Of a stretch of 64,000 bases of DNA, positions 1-12,540 are shown in pieces. The position numbers and the translations under genes are program-made. The stretch is taken from NCBI GenBank assembly GCA_015680685.1, contig MNCI01012642.1, positions 861,298 to 925,297 of the forward strand. Reading direction: 5' to 3'. This DNA comes from Gnetum montanum (Eukaryota > Streptophyta > Gnetopsida > Gnetales > Gnetaceae). The notes below the pieces were generated by a model. The model had not been told where the DNA came from, searched no databases, and worked only from the letters and a program-made list of their open reading frames with translations. Numbering within the stretch: position 1 is the first letter of the stretch; each line of letters begins with the position of its first letter.

Positions 1-328
1 CATTAGTAATAACATAATGAAAGCATGACAAACTAAGAAACTAGGGGTGCGTTAAAATACATTTAAAATAAATCGCTTAATGTATATATATTATGGAAGG
101 TCAAACTACACAAAAATCCATACCATATAAGACACTAAGCATACATTTAAATTTATAAAGCTAGATGTCTCTACATAAACTAAACTTGATATTGCTCTCA
201 CAAGATGCAAAACATAAACATCATCATATACATAAGAGTACAATGAGTACCATGCAAATATAAATAGTCCACACTACTATACATGAAAATATACATCAAC
301 TAATCTCTAGATATTTTCTTCTCCTCTT

Positions 329-343
329 CTCTCTCTCTCTCTC
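329..343. repeat. (CT)n microsatellite
   Basis: About seven CT units in a pyrimidine-rich stretch. Simple repeat with no visible function. Confidence 0.8.
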
Positions 344-2904
344 AGTGCTTGCCTATACCCCTATGACTTACACCTATAACTAAATAAAATCAATATAAAA
401 ATGAGTGGGAATCATTTACACTTCCCTTAATAGATGGTCAACAAGTGCTACATTGGAGGAGAGGAATGGGGTACAAGGTAACCTCCATCAACTGTCAATC
501 TTACGCATGATCAAAGCAACATATATACATACGATATCACACATAATGTTTGCATAATCATTATTAAAGTGAATAGATGGCTATCACATTGTCATATATA
601 TAATCATTTTTAGGCATAATCAAACATACATCCATTACACCACTCCACATACACCTCCACTATCATGCCCTATCATACCCACTCCATACCATCAAACAAC
701 ACATGTACCACATAATCATAGGTCAATCATGAGATATATTATCCATGCTATGACTCATAAACCAATATCATCATATACATCCTAACCATGTGGTCGCTAG
801 CATATCCACACTCAATTTAGCATGTGAAATGTTACCATGAGTACTCATAACAACCATTACTTGTAGGCCTTTTATTTACCTACTTAGTGCTAAGGTCCAT
901 CAATCTATGACCCATAACCCACTAGCCTTCTAGAAAACTAGTTATAGAGATAAAGACACCTATGTCATGTACTAGTCATAGGGATGAATAAACCTACACT
1001 CTCCCACTCTTAAGATGAGACCTGAGATAGGAGCCTCACTAATGCATCACAGTGGGGGCCAATTCATAACTACCTCTAGGGTGCTTCATAATAATCGGTC
1101 CACACTCTTATTCTAGCACCACTTGTGAATGACTGCTACAAGTGTTGTTGCAAAGACATGGACAAATCCAAGCTAGCTTAAGTTAACACATATTACAAGC
1201 ACAATACATCCAAAATAAACATAACATGATCACATATGTTCATCCTTAATAATCACATTCATTCCATGAGAACAATATCATAACTTAACAAGAAAAAATT
1301 TCATGCTACAACTATACTTCTTAAACTACCTATAATTTTGTAAAAAAAAAAAATGATCACTATTGTAACTCCAAGATGATATATGCCAAAAGAGAAAAAA
1401 ATTCCAAAATTAGAAAGTACATCTCAAGATGATCCCAACAATACTAATTTCACCTAAATTGGACTCTTAGAAGCAAATTTATGTGTGTTAATTTAATTAA
1501 TAAAATAACAAATAATAATATTTACTAATAACCAGTGATGATTGAAACTCCTAGAAACTTTTGTGCAATAACAAGTCCATAAAATATAATATACCAACCA
1601 TGCTAGTCTTATCAACATCACATTTAACATTTCACAAGTTTACATCATATCATACATCACTTATTTATTAATAAACAATCCTCATCCAAAATCATAAAAT
1701 TTTTGGAAACCTACAAAATAATATGTCCAAACTCAATCTTTTAACTATTTTCCCTAGATACCCACATCACATGATCATATACACTAATCTAGCATAAAAA
1801 TACAAGGAAAAGGTAAAAAAAACCTACCAATTAAAATTGTTGAAGTAGAAACTCTAAAATAAGCATAAAATCCTTAAAATTTTGGCAAAACTTCATTTCA
1901 TTCTAAACAAATTTCATACCTACATAGATATGATCATAGCAATCCCAAATCCAAGCTCAAAGCAAAGCAAAACCTATCTACAAAGCTTAAAATTCAAAAA
2001 AAAAAAAAAGTGTTGAAAAAGAAGAAGAAGAAAAAAGAAAACTAAAGTAGAATAGACTTAGGTTTTGTTTCTATTTCCATGAAATAGAAAAGAATACCAG
2101 AACTAAGTTCCTATGGGTAAATGGTGCATAGGTGGTGGGCAACAAAAAAAAATATGGCAATGCTTTTTCTTACATGAATCATGTCTAATGCATTTACATT
2201 TCAACGTTACTTTTTTTTCCATAATGCACATCACATGCTATTGGAAAAGTGATTTTTATCTATTTATTTATTTATCTTTGAAAAAAATATTTTCATAAGC
2301 TCATTTTTCTTCTTCCTCAACTAATGCCTTATACTTTAAACATGCATACCAAATATACTAGGATTTCAAAATAAAATGTATTTGAACCTACAAACTCTAT
2401 ATCAAATGCTCTACACATTCACATGCTAAAATCATATTTAAACATCACACAAATAGTGCCACTGTTCAAATGCATAAACACAAAAATCATACATAAAGCA
2501 TAAGTACATACCAAATAAGTGCTCTTCTATTACAGTCCAACATCCTTGCTAGACACATCATCTATCTAACACATGACATAGGTCTAGTGTACATAATCAT
2601 GTTAGTTAACCATACAAAGACATCATAATCATAACATAAAGGCTAAAGCATCATAATAAATAAAAAATAATCATAACAAACTAACTCATCCCTAATAACC
2701 CACCAAGACCACACACATAATATATATGTCATAATGATACTATCATACCCAATATCTCTGGAAGGGATGTAATAATTACTTTTTAGACATTTCAAAACAC
2801 TCATTTGTCAAGTAATTTACTTATGTTCACTAAGATTCCTTGGATCTATTAGACCAATTTTATATTTCCTTTTATAGATTTGTTTAAAATTTATAGCTTA
2901 GTGC

Positions 2905-2975
2905 TACTTATTGGAATCGAACTAATAACCTAAGGCTACCAAGCCAAGACTCTTACTATTAAGTGAATAACTTTT
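2905..2975 (-). repeat. tRNA-derived SINE-like remnant (candidate)
   Basis: On the minus strand a B-box-like GGTTCGATTCC relative (plus strand ggaatcgaact at 2913-2923) follows an A-box-like stretch around 2950-2965. The same arrangement occurs near 4785, 42090 and 49350, so this may be a dispersed tRNA-derived SINE family. Both boxes are weak here and I see no tail or target duplication. Confidence 0.3.
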
Positions 2976-3970
2976 TCTAAACCACTAAACCATAATCTTT
3001 TATGAAATATACAAAACAAATAAATATTTTTTATTAGGTTTCTTTGAAAATTTAATGCAATGTTTAAGAATGATAAGATGATCAATAGTAGGATGGTTCT
3101 ATCTAAAATTTGCTTATCAAATTACCTTGACATTGCTTATTTCTTCCCAATCATTTATTCTTCTTTCAAGCATAGTATCTAATAACTTAGCAAAAATATG
3201 ATTTACAATTATCATAAAAAATTTTTAAAATTATTTATATCAATTTTCTTATAAAGAAGCATTGCCTTACTAATCTTCGACCATTTAGTAGGGTTATTAA
3301 CATTAAAAAATTTAATATTTTTCAAATCTCTAACTGAATAGATAGTCCTATCCATTTTAGTAATTCAACATATAAATAATATGAATTTCTATCTTTTCCA
3401 CATTCTAATATTTAAATGCTATCTATAAATTATTTTAAGGTTTAATGTAAAGAAGCTTGACAATTATGATAACAAATATCATCTTATACTAAAAAATGAT
3501 TACTATAAAATGCACAAACACCATCACATTCATAATTTAGCTATGTAGAAACCTTACTTTGGAAAACTTCTAGAAATTTTATTTATTTATTATCATGTGA
3601 AACTATTCTTGTTGTACTGTGACAAAACATCTTTTTTATTTCTAACATGGCACTTATACCTTTTGACCAAATGATCTCTTTATTCTCTATTAACATTTTT
3701 TATATTGTTCCTAGCTTAGACACAATCATTGTTAAACCAATTCTTGTGAACTTTATGTTTGTGAGCATTATTAACCTACTTAGCTACCTTAAGTAAAATT
3801 TACTCTAAATTCTTATTATGTTTGTAAGAAATCCAATGATTCTGTACTAGTCCATTATATTTATCTTTTTACCTCTATAAGTAATCTTGATTAATGATAT
3901 TTTTTACTACTTTTTTACATCAAAATGCATACTAATTTATAAGAAAAATTCTAAATGATGATGATGAGAT

Positions 3971-4305
3971 TATTAAAGATATTCAAACCATTTATTTTAA
4001 ATTTTTTTATAACTATTTTATTACCATATTTATTATCACCATCTTCTCTCATCATTATCATGGTGTCATTATCAACATGAAAAATAAGTATGAAATGTTG
4101 TCGTTAACTTATAACTAAGTTGGTTAATGATAATTATTAACTGTTTCCATGCTATTACATTCAGTTTTGTCAATTTCACTTACAAACCCACCATTTCTTA
4201 TTACTCAAATACCCTTCACAACTTAGGCATGGAATCATCAAGTAATACATTTTTCCATTGTCTCATTGCAAGGGTTACGCAATCAAACATCTTAGAAACT
4301 TAACA
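3971..4305 (+). repeat. 5' LTR of copia element E
   Basis: Starts tattaaagatattcaaa (a mutated TG start; the 3' copy reads tgttaaagatatccaaa at 21972) and ends cttagaaacttaaca. It aligns with 21972-22020, then 39932-about 40135, then 41518-41573. It is followed directly by a primer-binding site. Confidence 0.8.
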
Positions 4306-4320
4306 TAGTATCAAAGTAGG
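4306..4320 (+). promoter_or_regulatory. Primer-binding site, initiator tRNA-Met type
   Basis: tagtatcaaagtagg lies immediately after the 5' LTR. It differs from the usual plant copia PBS (tggtatcagagcagg) only by G-to-A and C-to-T changes, consistent with decay of methylated cytosines. Confidence 0.75.
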
Positions 4321-5590
4321 CTAGTGGGTAATCAATAAAAATTAAAAGTGACTCCCAAGAATTAGTTAATGAAATTTTACTTAGTCATCACAAATGTGAG
4401 AACCTATGCACTAGTGCTTGAGAGTAAGTCCTAAATGCTTCAAATTACAATTTATAGAAGTTACAAAGAAAATTTTTACTTAGAGGTAATGGCCTTAAGC
4501 AAATGTTGGTGGTAATTATCATGGTGGACAACAAGAAAAAGATGGCATAGATGCTCATTATCTGAAGCATATTCAAAGAGTACATGCAATTGGTGAAAAA
4601 AAAAAGATTTTTCATATAAGATGTGGAAGAAATTTGAGAAGACATTTGAAGCTAAGAATGAATTAAAGATTGTAGAAAAAAAGGATCATCACTTAGAGCT
4701 ATAGTACTCATCCCACTAAGTGGGATCCTAGGAGAGTTGGTAGATGAAAGAAAGCCTAACCTCTTCAAGCGGCCAGCCTAGTCTCGAATCCAAGTATTTT
4801 ACTTGAGAAACAAGCATCTTACCATCACCCCAAATGAGTGTCCCTAAGGAATCAAAGATTGGATTCCTTTATAATCAGTTGAACTCATTGAGATTAAAAG
4901 AAGTTGAACCTATTACCACACTTGGTATGGAAGGTCTTCAAATTGAAGGTTGGTCTCGAAGCACAAAATGATCAAGTATCTTATAATAATACTAAGTTTT
5001 GCTTGTTGAGAGAGCTTTCACCATTGTATGATGTCTTCTATTAGTAAAGAATGATGGAAAGCCATATATTGCAATGGAGCTTTATGCGAAGGTGTTGGAA
5101 GAAGAAGCCAAAACAAATGCATATGCCTCCAACACTAAAGTATTTTCTTAAGCAATGGTGGTAAAGAATGATAATGATTAGAAAAGATAGTGACCTTTGA
5201 GGTACATTCATATTTGTAAAAAGAAGGGAAGTCATGAAACTCATCATTATTATGATAGCTCAAATAACCATAAAGCAAAAGTCATGACTAAATAGTTGGC
5301 TAATAAATTTATTAAAAATAAGACCAAGGAACTTAATAAAAAAATAAGAAATAATCTAATTCTAAGCTTAGGTCTACCAATGTTACAAAGGAGGAATCAT
5401 AGTCTTCCAAAATTGATTTTAATGTCCTCATTGTGAATAATGATACTTATGGTAGTTTGTGTGTATTCAATTTAGTGCCTCATGACACTTCATTGGTAAT
5501 TTGTCTTTATTGTTTAACATAAAATACAAATAGAAACCTCATTTCGTAAGGATTGAATATGATCATTTAATAAAAATTACTAAATGTAGG
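4321..5590 (+). pseudogene. Copia gag remnant
   Basis: Heavily decayed gag of element E. No frame stays open, but a polar lysine- and glutamate-rich stretch around 4600-4690 and a knuckle-like ICKKKG...H stretch around 5210-5260 sit where the gag C-terminus and nucleocapsid finger should be, between the PBS and the pre-integrase domain. A tRNA-like SINE candidate interrupts it near 4745-4835. The protein would coat the element RNA. The call rests mostly on position between better preserved parts. Confidence 0.5.
4745..4835 (-). repeat. tRNA-derived SINE-like insertion (candidate)
   Basis: Minus strand shows an A-box-like ggtgatggtaagatg followed about 30 bases later by a good B box, ggattcgag (plus strand ctcgaatcc at 4783-4791). 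The segment is less AT-rich than the gag remnant around it. No tail or target duplication could be fixed. Confidence 0.4.
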
Positions 5591-5869
5591 CACATGAAAA
5601 TTTCTAGTTCAATTTTAAGAGATGTTTGTTATAGTAACGAGTTTTCCATGACTTTAATTTTAGTATATCAACTTGTTAATGAAGGTTTTCATGTTGCATT
5701 TAATAAAAAGAGTCATTGTAATCCATACTACATTGTCCATTGTGATAGTGAAATACTAGCTCAAGGTATACCTTGTAATGATATATTTAAAATAGTGGAT
5801 CACTGCATTTGTATATGTCAAGCAATTAAGATCAATTGTTAAAATAACATACGAGGCAAGGACATGTTA

Positions 5870-6300
5870 ATGGCTAAACTTTAAGAAAAATGCATCAATT
5901 CTATCATGATATTTGTAAATTTAATAAGCATCAAGAATTCGATTGTGAAGCATGTAAGATTAAGAAGATGCACCATCTGCAATTTCCAAAGCACTATGAA
6001 ATAAAATTGTAAAACCACTTGCAATTGTTCATTCAAATGTTTGTGGTTCATTTATACTATATGAAATAAGAAATGAATAATACTTTATCATTTTTATTGA
6101 TGATTTTATTTGAATGATGTGGCTTTATGATTTGGTGTATAAGTCACAAGTCTTAAAAAAATTTAAGCATTTTAAAGTAATGATTAAAACTAAGAAGAGT
6201 ATGAAGATACAAGTTTTAAAATCTGATGGTGGTGAAGAATATGTTTTAAATGAATTTAAAACTTATTGTAATGTTGATGATATAAAACAAGAGTTCACCA
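5870..6300 (+). pseudogene. Copia GAG-pre-integrase and first half of integrase
   Basis: Across small frame changes the translation shows the pre-integrase zinc region (GHVNG...FDCEACKIKKMHHLQFP), then the integrase core with PLAIVHSNVCGS, YFIIFIDDF, KSQVLKKFKHFK, LKSDGGEEYVLNEF and IKQEFTT. These are standard Ty1/copia integrase landmarks. The first catalytic Asp is Asn here (HSN for HSD). The second (SDGGEEY) is kept. The domain stops at 6300, where insertion X begins, and its end reappears near 13336. Upstream, 5594-5842 is an open stretch I cannot assign beyond its position between gag and integrase. Confidence 0.8.
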
Positions 6301-6408
6301 CCCGGCCACCCTTTTATAGGCTGTTGTTTGCCAGTTCATATGCCCGTAACATCCGTCATGAATGGCTACCATGTTCTGCACCACTTTCTATTCATGTTAC
6401 AGGATCGG

Positions 6409-6842
6409 AGAATTCATTTTCTATTCCGGATCTTTGATATGATGAAACCAAACTGGTTGACAGACGGTGGAAAAGAATTTTGAACGTGGTTGAGGATCCT
6501 GCAAAAATAATTAAATACATTGGCTTTTAGATTCCACAAACTTGTCTCGTGTATGGATACATCTCACTGATGACGATGCATGCTCAAGTTAGAGGGGTGA
6601 TACCACCTTGATGAAATATTTGATTGTAGGCCATCATTTTCTTGGTAATTTATATGATCTATGATGGGAAAAAATGATTATTTATGGTTTAACGTATCAT
6701 TATCATCTTCGTAAAAATTAATAGTTTATAATCTTGTGTTTAGTGTCATTTATCTTACGAGAGAATTTTGATCGTTTATGATTTTGTATATTATTGTCAT
6801 ATTGACTACTTTATCTTATCTACGATGAGTATGATTTTGCAT
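6409..6842. repeat. Direct repeat A, copy 1
   Basis: About 430 bp matching 12541-12985 in the same orientation at roughly 90% by eye, from gaattcattttcta to gattttgcat. Its start holds a conserved short reading frame (TKLVDRRWKRILNVVEDPA...YIGF, then stop), followed by an AT-rich tail resembling a 3' UTR. The bases just upstream of the two copies differ. Copy 1 ends at the single N (6843). I do not recognise the peptide. Confidence 0.7.
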
Positions 6843-8160
6843 NCACAAAAATTTTTAAATGATGCAATGGATAAAAAATCAAAAACATCATAAAACATAA
6901 ACAAATTAAATTTTTAAAGCAAAGTATACTAATCTAAACATGATTAAAATAACCATATCATCAAGACAAAACTAGACATGGGCCATCCTTACCACACCAT
7001 CTTATTTAGTCAAGCTCAAAATATATACTCTTTATAAGTCATAACTTTAACTATATATATATAATTAAGATATAACTAAGATCGCATTCCCAATCTTCTC
7101 ACAAGGGAAAAGTCAAAAGTATGTAGACTACTTTGAGCACAAGACTTATGCCAAACTTAATGAGGACAGGCTCATGTTAGATCATGGCGAGTCACAACTT
7201 TCAGATTTTTCCTTGGGATTTCCTTTTTAAAAAAAGGGAATGGGTGAAAGGGATTATTTGCTTACTTTTTAAAAAAAAAAATTGGGAAAGCAAGTTCAAA
7301 AGGGGAAATGGAGGTTAGGGTGAGGATAGCTGTCGAACTGCATCACACTCAACAACTTATTACATTGCCAATGAACATGATCCTCATTCTCTTTTTTTCT
7401 TTTTCTTTATTTTTTTAGAAAACTTTTCTCATGATGTACTTCATTCTTAGGATAGGAATTCTAACACAAGTCTGACCGATTAGTTGCACTACCAAAGAAC
7501 ACGGTGCTTTCAAAACTTTGCCCATGGTGTAGTTCAACCCTCATGTATGTGCCTTTGATTATAATTTGATGGTATCATAGTGGGTCTCCTAGGTGGCTAA
7601 GGGTTCTCAAGTGGAGATGAACACACTTCACCTTGTTTATTAGAAGGTAGCCCTAGATCATCACACTTGACGGCTAGGGCTTATGAAAGGAAAAATGACA
7701 TTTTTCAAGGTCACCTAGTGATTGTGGCTACCCATTCTCCATCACATATCCTACACTCACATGATCATGATTATTACATGATAAGTAGCATAAATCACAT
7801 GCTCCATAATCCAACATAACCAATAAAATTAAAACCTTGAAAAAGACTAAAAAGAATCATAGCATTATTTAAATATATAATATAAGGAGATTTTATGTAA
7901 TAGTACTAGGATATATAAAGAATTATTTTTGAATGGTGTTATGATGATCCAACACCTAGTAACTCAAACGATCATAATGATCATTGAAATCATATGAAAA
8001 GAAAAAACCAAAACCAATATGCTAAGAAAGAGATGTTGGAAATGCAAAGAAAACATGCAAATGCAACTATATACAAACAAAATGCATGGCAAGGGGAAAG
8101 AAAACATGCAACTAAGGATCTACCAAGTATCCACGTGAGGCACCTAGGTAGAAATGCTTC
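6843..8160. other. AT-rich non-coding flank of the minus-strand gypsy remnant
   Basis: Begins with a single N that may mark an assembly join. No coding similarity was seen. A pyrimidine-rich run at 7383-7420 would be a purine-rich run on the minus strand and could be a polypurine tract, but no LTR boundary could be placed beside it. The short open frame at 7994-8176 is lysine-rich, low in complexity and not recognisable. Confidence 0.4.
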
Positions 8161-8164
8161 AGAT

Positions 8165-8450
8165 GAAATGCATTAAAGTTCCAATGTAACTTATGTACTT
8201 GCACATTAGCAATTTTATATACATTGGGGCCAATGACATTTGTAACTTAGAATGGGCCTAACCACATAGGAGAGAACTTACTTCGAAGACTTGCTCTACC
8301 AAATGTTCTACCTCTTTTTAGTACTAGATCTTCTATCTTAAAGGCTTTACCTACATGTTTCTTGTCAAGCCATCGTTTAACAATTCGTTAATGATTAAGA
8401 TTACAAAAATCAAGACCTAATTGTAATTTTCTTATTTTTTCTATCAAGCA
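8165..8450 (-). pseudogene. Ty3/gypsy integrase C-terminal tail
   Basis: Minus-strand translation gives KRWLDKKHVGKAFKIEDLVL, KRGRTFG, SKFSPMWLGPF, a stop, then VTNVIGPNVYKIAN and NAFHL. This is the tail that follows the integrase core in Ty3/gypsy elements (GDLVL...KF.PMW.GPF.V). At least two in-frame stops are present. It lies directly downstream of a gag-to-protease block, with no RT or integrase core between them, which points to an internal deletion or a non-autonomous element. Confidence 0.75.
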
Positions 8451-8457
8451 CTAAATT

Positions 8458-8814
8458 TTAATGTTTCATAAGATGAATAATTTTCAATCCTAGAAGTTCA
8501 TCAAGTTTTTCTTTTATATAAGTTTCAATATTAGGTCTAGGTCTTGGTAAATCATCGAATATAGATTTTCTAAGAACATGTTCAATGGATATGTCATCAA
8601 GATTTGGTGCACCTTCTAATGTCTTAAGGAATAGGATCTCATTTATGTCTTTGTCCTCCCTTAAAGGTGTTGGGTCATTAAAAAGAAATCCCTTTCCATT
8701 AAGTTGATGATAGGGCAAAATATCTTCATAGATTTCTTCACCTTCTCCAAAAGTTTGATAAGGTTGGGTGGAATCTATATGAGAGATAAGATTTATTTTT
8801 GTAGTTTCACTCAC
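8458..8814 (-). pseudogene. Acidic linker region of gypsy remnant X
   Basis: 118-codon open frame on the minus strand, acidic and proline-containing (DDLPRPRPNIETYIKEKLDE near the C-terminus). It lies between the protease-like and integrase-tail pieces in the same orientation. No domain recognised. In a complete element this could be the spacer leading to RT. Confidence 0.45.
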
Positions 8815-8883
8815 ATGGTTATTTATAACATGTTCGCCATGCTCAACCTCAATAACTTCAATGTAAAGATTAGTATTTTGGTT

Positions 8884-9480
8884 CTACAAAGATCGAGTTT
8901 GTTGATCAAAAGTCATTACAACTTGCTTATAAAAGTGTTCTCTAGGTATAATCATGTATTCATATTTTCCTTTGATAAGGATTAATAGTTCTAAGAAATA
9001 TAACTTAAAGAAGCCCCCAAACGTGGCTCCAAAAGTCCTAGATAAGATATCTATATAGCATGTAAGTGTAGGATATTGTCTAAGTTGCACTTTCACTCCT
9101 TTTAATGACTCCACTACAAGTATGTTGAATCCATCAACTTGAATCACACATTTTGTTTGTGGTGTCATTTGTGCTCCTACAACCTTACACACCTCAAGTG
9201 GCATGACACTAACAGCTGTGCTAGAACCCATCAAATAATTATGGAAATTCTTCCCTAAAGTGATTAAGGTTGTCAGGAAAGGGGGTTGATCTTTCATGGA
9301 ATTGTTTGGGTTCTGTACAGATAGTGTTTTTGGACTTTGTCTAAAGTGAACTTGCCTTTCAAGGGTTGGGAATTTTTCTTTTTCAATTTCACTTGTATGA
9401 ACTATATTTTGAATCACCTCTTTCATTTCACTAAAGTGTAGGAGATCATACATCAAAATGTTGGCTTTAATTTTCTTCAA
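8884..9480 (-). pseudogene. Retropepsin-like region of gypsy remnant X
   Basis: 198-codon open frame on the minus strand. Around residues 82-95 it has MGSSTAVSVMPLEVCK, resembling the (D)SGSS-x-NVMP active-site segment of plant gypsy proteases, followed by VIQVDGFNILVVESLKGVKV, typical of the next beta strands. The catalytic Asp position is occupied by another residue, so cleavage of a polyprotein would not be possible. The C-terminal 60 residues do not match a protease and may come from rearrangement. Confidence 0.55.
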
Positions 9481-9612
9481 ATCCTGAACTAGATCATGAG
9501 TCTTATGTTCATCTTTAGCTTCTTGTTGAGGTGAAGTTCTTCTAAGTATAGAAGGGGGATTTGGTCATTGTGGAGATTTGTTTCATGACCTAGTCTGAGT
9601 ATTTGTGTTGTT

Positions 9613-9930
9613 TTAACTATGAGCTCTTCTGTTTGAAGGAGTATATGGATCATTCCTAGTTTGTTGTTGTGTGTTATTCATAATGTCACTAAGTTTACAG
9701 TAGCAAGCGTTATGTGGGTTGGGGTCACTTATCATAACTTGTTCTAATGAGGAAACCTCTTTGTTTTTTGTTTCATGAGGTACATTAAGGACCATAATAG
9801 GGGTTTTCTCATTTTGTTGACCTTGGGTATTATCGCCATATAATGCTAAAAATTGGGGACAAGTCTTCTCATAATGTTGCCTCATGTTATGGAGACGACA
9901 ATAATCATCATAGACTAATGTATTTGGATT
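9613..9930 (-). pseudogene. Gag C-terminal, knuckle-like region of X
   Basis: The minus-strand open frame begins MRQHYEKTCPQFLALYGD, preceded in frame by DDYCRLHN. The pattern C-x3-HNMRQHYEKTC resembles the degenerate zinc-knuckle or C-H-C segment between gag and protease in some gypsy elements. The rest is polar and low in complexity. It continues the same strand and order as the gag piece upstream. Confidence 0.45.
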
Positions 9931-10083
9931 TTCTAGTTGTATAGGACCCTTGTTGTTATTTCACTTTAGTTCAACTACTTCATTTGAAAGTTTTTGAAGC
10001 AAGGCTAATATTTGGGTCATCTAATTTTGAGTTTGAGTTGAAGGTTCAATAGGATTAGATACCCCGTTTGGGTTTATGATGGA

Positions 10084-10930
10084 TTAAATTAAGGTCTTCG
10101 ATCGGTCATCATTCAAACTAGTGTTAGATGGTAAGAATGAAGAAGATGTGGGGCCTTGAAAATGATTGTTTGAAGGTTGAGTCAATTGAAAGGAAGTGGA
10201 TGTTTGGAACATAGTGCTGGTCATTGGAAAAGTTGGTAAGGGTAGAGGGTTAGATTGCATAGGATTACTAATGCTCATCATCCTCAATTGGGTTTGGATG
10301 CTATTTATGAGGGTAATTTGTTTTAACTCCACGATTTTAGCCATTGCTCCTTGTATTTCTATTATGTTGGGATCAGATTTGATGGCATAAGCAAAGAATG
10401 GATCAATGGTGGATAAGTAAAAATTGAGGATGCCATCAGGTTGTGGACACATCTCATTTGGCACATAAGCAAGTTGATGAAAGAATCTTAGGTTGTAATC
10501 CCAAACATTTTCTCTAAGTATTTTCCTCAAACTCGTGAAATTGTTTGATGCTATAGCGGAGCTATTGAACTTGTCAAATTGAAGCAAGAACTTATTTTTA
10601 AATTCTTGCCATGAGTTAATAAAGGTGTTTGGAAGCATCAAAACCATTGGGTGGCTTTGCTCTTAAAAGTCGTCACAAAAACCCTAGATGCTATGTCATT
10701 TTGGACAATGTTGTAGATCCTTAACAAGGTTTCGAAGCATTGTATATGTCAGCAAGCATCACTAGTTGGGGTTGTCAAATTGAAAAACAAATTTATATTT
10801 TGAAGGGATTTTGGGATGTCATGATAGTTAGTAAAGTTAAATGGGTTACTCAGCAAGGGAGCCAAGGGTTGATTGGCTGCCATCCTAGTTCAAGTTCTTC
10901 TAGGGATGAAACTTGGAAAATGTGAAGTTC
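10084..10930 (-). pseudogene. Ty3/gypsy gag of remnant X
   Basis: The first part (10930 to 10650) is broken by stops but reads DIASRVFVTTFKSKATQWF. The second part is a clean 187-codon frame (10647 to 10084) with SWQEFKNKFLLQFDKF and LRKILRENVWDYNLRFFHQL, the hallmark of the retrotransposon gag domain (W..F...F......L....Q....S...Y..RF). The C-terminal half is rich in Ser, Thr, Pro and Gln, as usual for the gag tail. This gag differs from those of D, G1 and G2, so X belongs to another lineage. Confidence 0.75.
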
Positions 10931-11760
10931 TTTGTTTTCTTAATGTAAAGTGACGTGTAGTTGGTTGACTAGGGGCATAGGAGAGTTTGCTCATAAAATA
11001 AAAAATTACAGAATATAAATGTTAAAATAAAGCTATAAAATCAAGTAAAAGGAAAATAAATATTGCAATAATATTTCTTTTTAACAAAGAAAAAAAACAC
11101 TAAAATATGCTATTTAAAAAAAATTAAAAGAAAAATAAATGTATGAAATAACAATATTTATAAAATTTAAAAAGAAAATAGTAAAGTGAAAATTTTTTTA
11201 AAAATAAATTTAAAATTAAATAATTAAAACCACCTTACCAAAGTTTGGACTTACGTAAGGATCACCAAAACAATAAAAAAGGGATTGGGTAAACATGGTT
11301 TAGAAATTTGAAAACAAGATTTTGGTAATGACAATTTTTGAGAGAATGGGAAACATAAATTTTTTTAAAAAAAAAGCAAAAAATAAAAGGGTTTGGAGAC
11401 AAAGGTTTTAAGCAAAAAAAAAATTAGGAAACAAGATTAGGAGACAAGTTCTAAACAAGATTAGGAAACAAAACAAATACAAGAAAAATGGTAAGAAAAA
11501 CTAATATGGAAAAACAAACGGCTAGAAAGATTACCCTCCTTATAACACCAGAAAGAAAGATGTTGATGCATAAATTTTGGACACATCAACACCAAGGCAA
11601 AAACTCATTTCAAGAGACTATTGCCTAGGGTACCTCCAATAAGGATATGGAAACCCAAGAATAGTCTCACGTACAACATGTGACGTTGTAAAATAGTAAA
11701 TCAAATGAAAAGTTGGGAACCTGAAAAACTATCTTTAATATTTAAGAGTACAATAGGTAA
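10931..11760. other. Very A/T-rich stretch upstream of gag X
   Basis: About 800 bases with long A and T runs and no recognisable coding, RNA gene or LTR ends. By position it would be the leader of the minus-strand element, but I could not find a PBS. Confidence 0.4.
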
Positions 11761-11764
11761 CTAA

Positions 11765-12540
11765 AAAACTTATATCTTTCCTCGTCCGTGGTGATGCCAT
11801 TGGTGCTGATGTCACTAGTCTTTCGTCGTCGATGGTACCCACTTGCAGTCAAGAAAACTACGACCATTGCCTAAAGAGAGAGAGAGAGAGGGAGATTGTC
11901 CCTACCACAAAAAGGTGCTGCCTTTCTGCCGTTGCTGCTGTGAGGGAGTGATAGAGGAAAACCTCGCTATCCACCACCCAGCTACCACAGCTACTTGCAA
12001 TGTGAGAGAGGATTGCCTGCTGTTGACTATGTCACCGAGGCAGATTGCCAAGCCAGGAGAGATTACTAACGCTGCTGTCAGTGCCTGCACATCTGCCACC
12101 ACCGCTACAATGTTGCTGTGTTGACTTCTCCATGGGAGACATTAGCCATCATCTACATGCACTGGAATAGACTACCGCCCCCTGGGAAAGGTTTTCGTGA
12201 GCTGTTGATGCTAATCACGGTGCCACTGCTGTCACATGCCCTGTAGAGAGAGAGCCTGCACATCTGCAGTTACGTTCTGAATGCCTGCAAGCCTACCCTG
12301 CACTGCTGTGGGTACTTGAGAGAGAGATGCATCGTGCAGGGAAGAGAGACCAGACCCTAATGTACCGCTACTACCACGTCCATCGTGGAGAGCCACCATT
12401 TGCGCCGCGTTAGCCGTCCACGTTGTTTGTAGGCTCAAAGGCCAAGACACGCACTGCTGCCGACACAGGCACACCCGTGCACAGACCCCGCCTACTTGTT
12501 TGCTGCCGTCGCACCACTTATTGTAGCCACCGTGCCTGCA
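11765..12540. other. GC-rich island of unknown origin
   Basis: Base composition changes sharply from AT-rich to GC-rich and CpG-containing, then back at 12541 where repeat A starts. The segment holds recurring words (gcctgcacatctgc at two sites, gagagag runs, gctgctgt) spaced irregularly, suggesting a degenerate minisatellite or an exon-like piece carried in by a mobile element. Short frames exist on both strands; none resembles a known protein. Confidence 0.55.

Larger units (their letters stand above)
1..3970. other. AT-rich intergenic DNA, no recognisable gene
   Basis: No open frame here resembles a known protein and stops are dense in all frames. The stretch is probably very old repeat DNA. 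The only items I can name are a short CT microsatellite near 330 and a weak tRNA-like SINE candidate near 2910-2970. Confidence 0.5.

Noticed and set aside
8884-8985. Plus-strand open frames over 8704-8985 and 10196-10390
   Set aside because: They are antisense shadows of the minus-strand gypsy frames.
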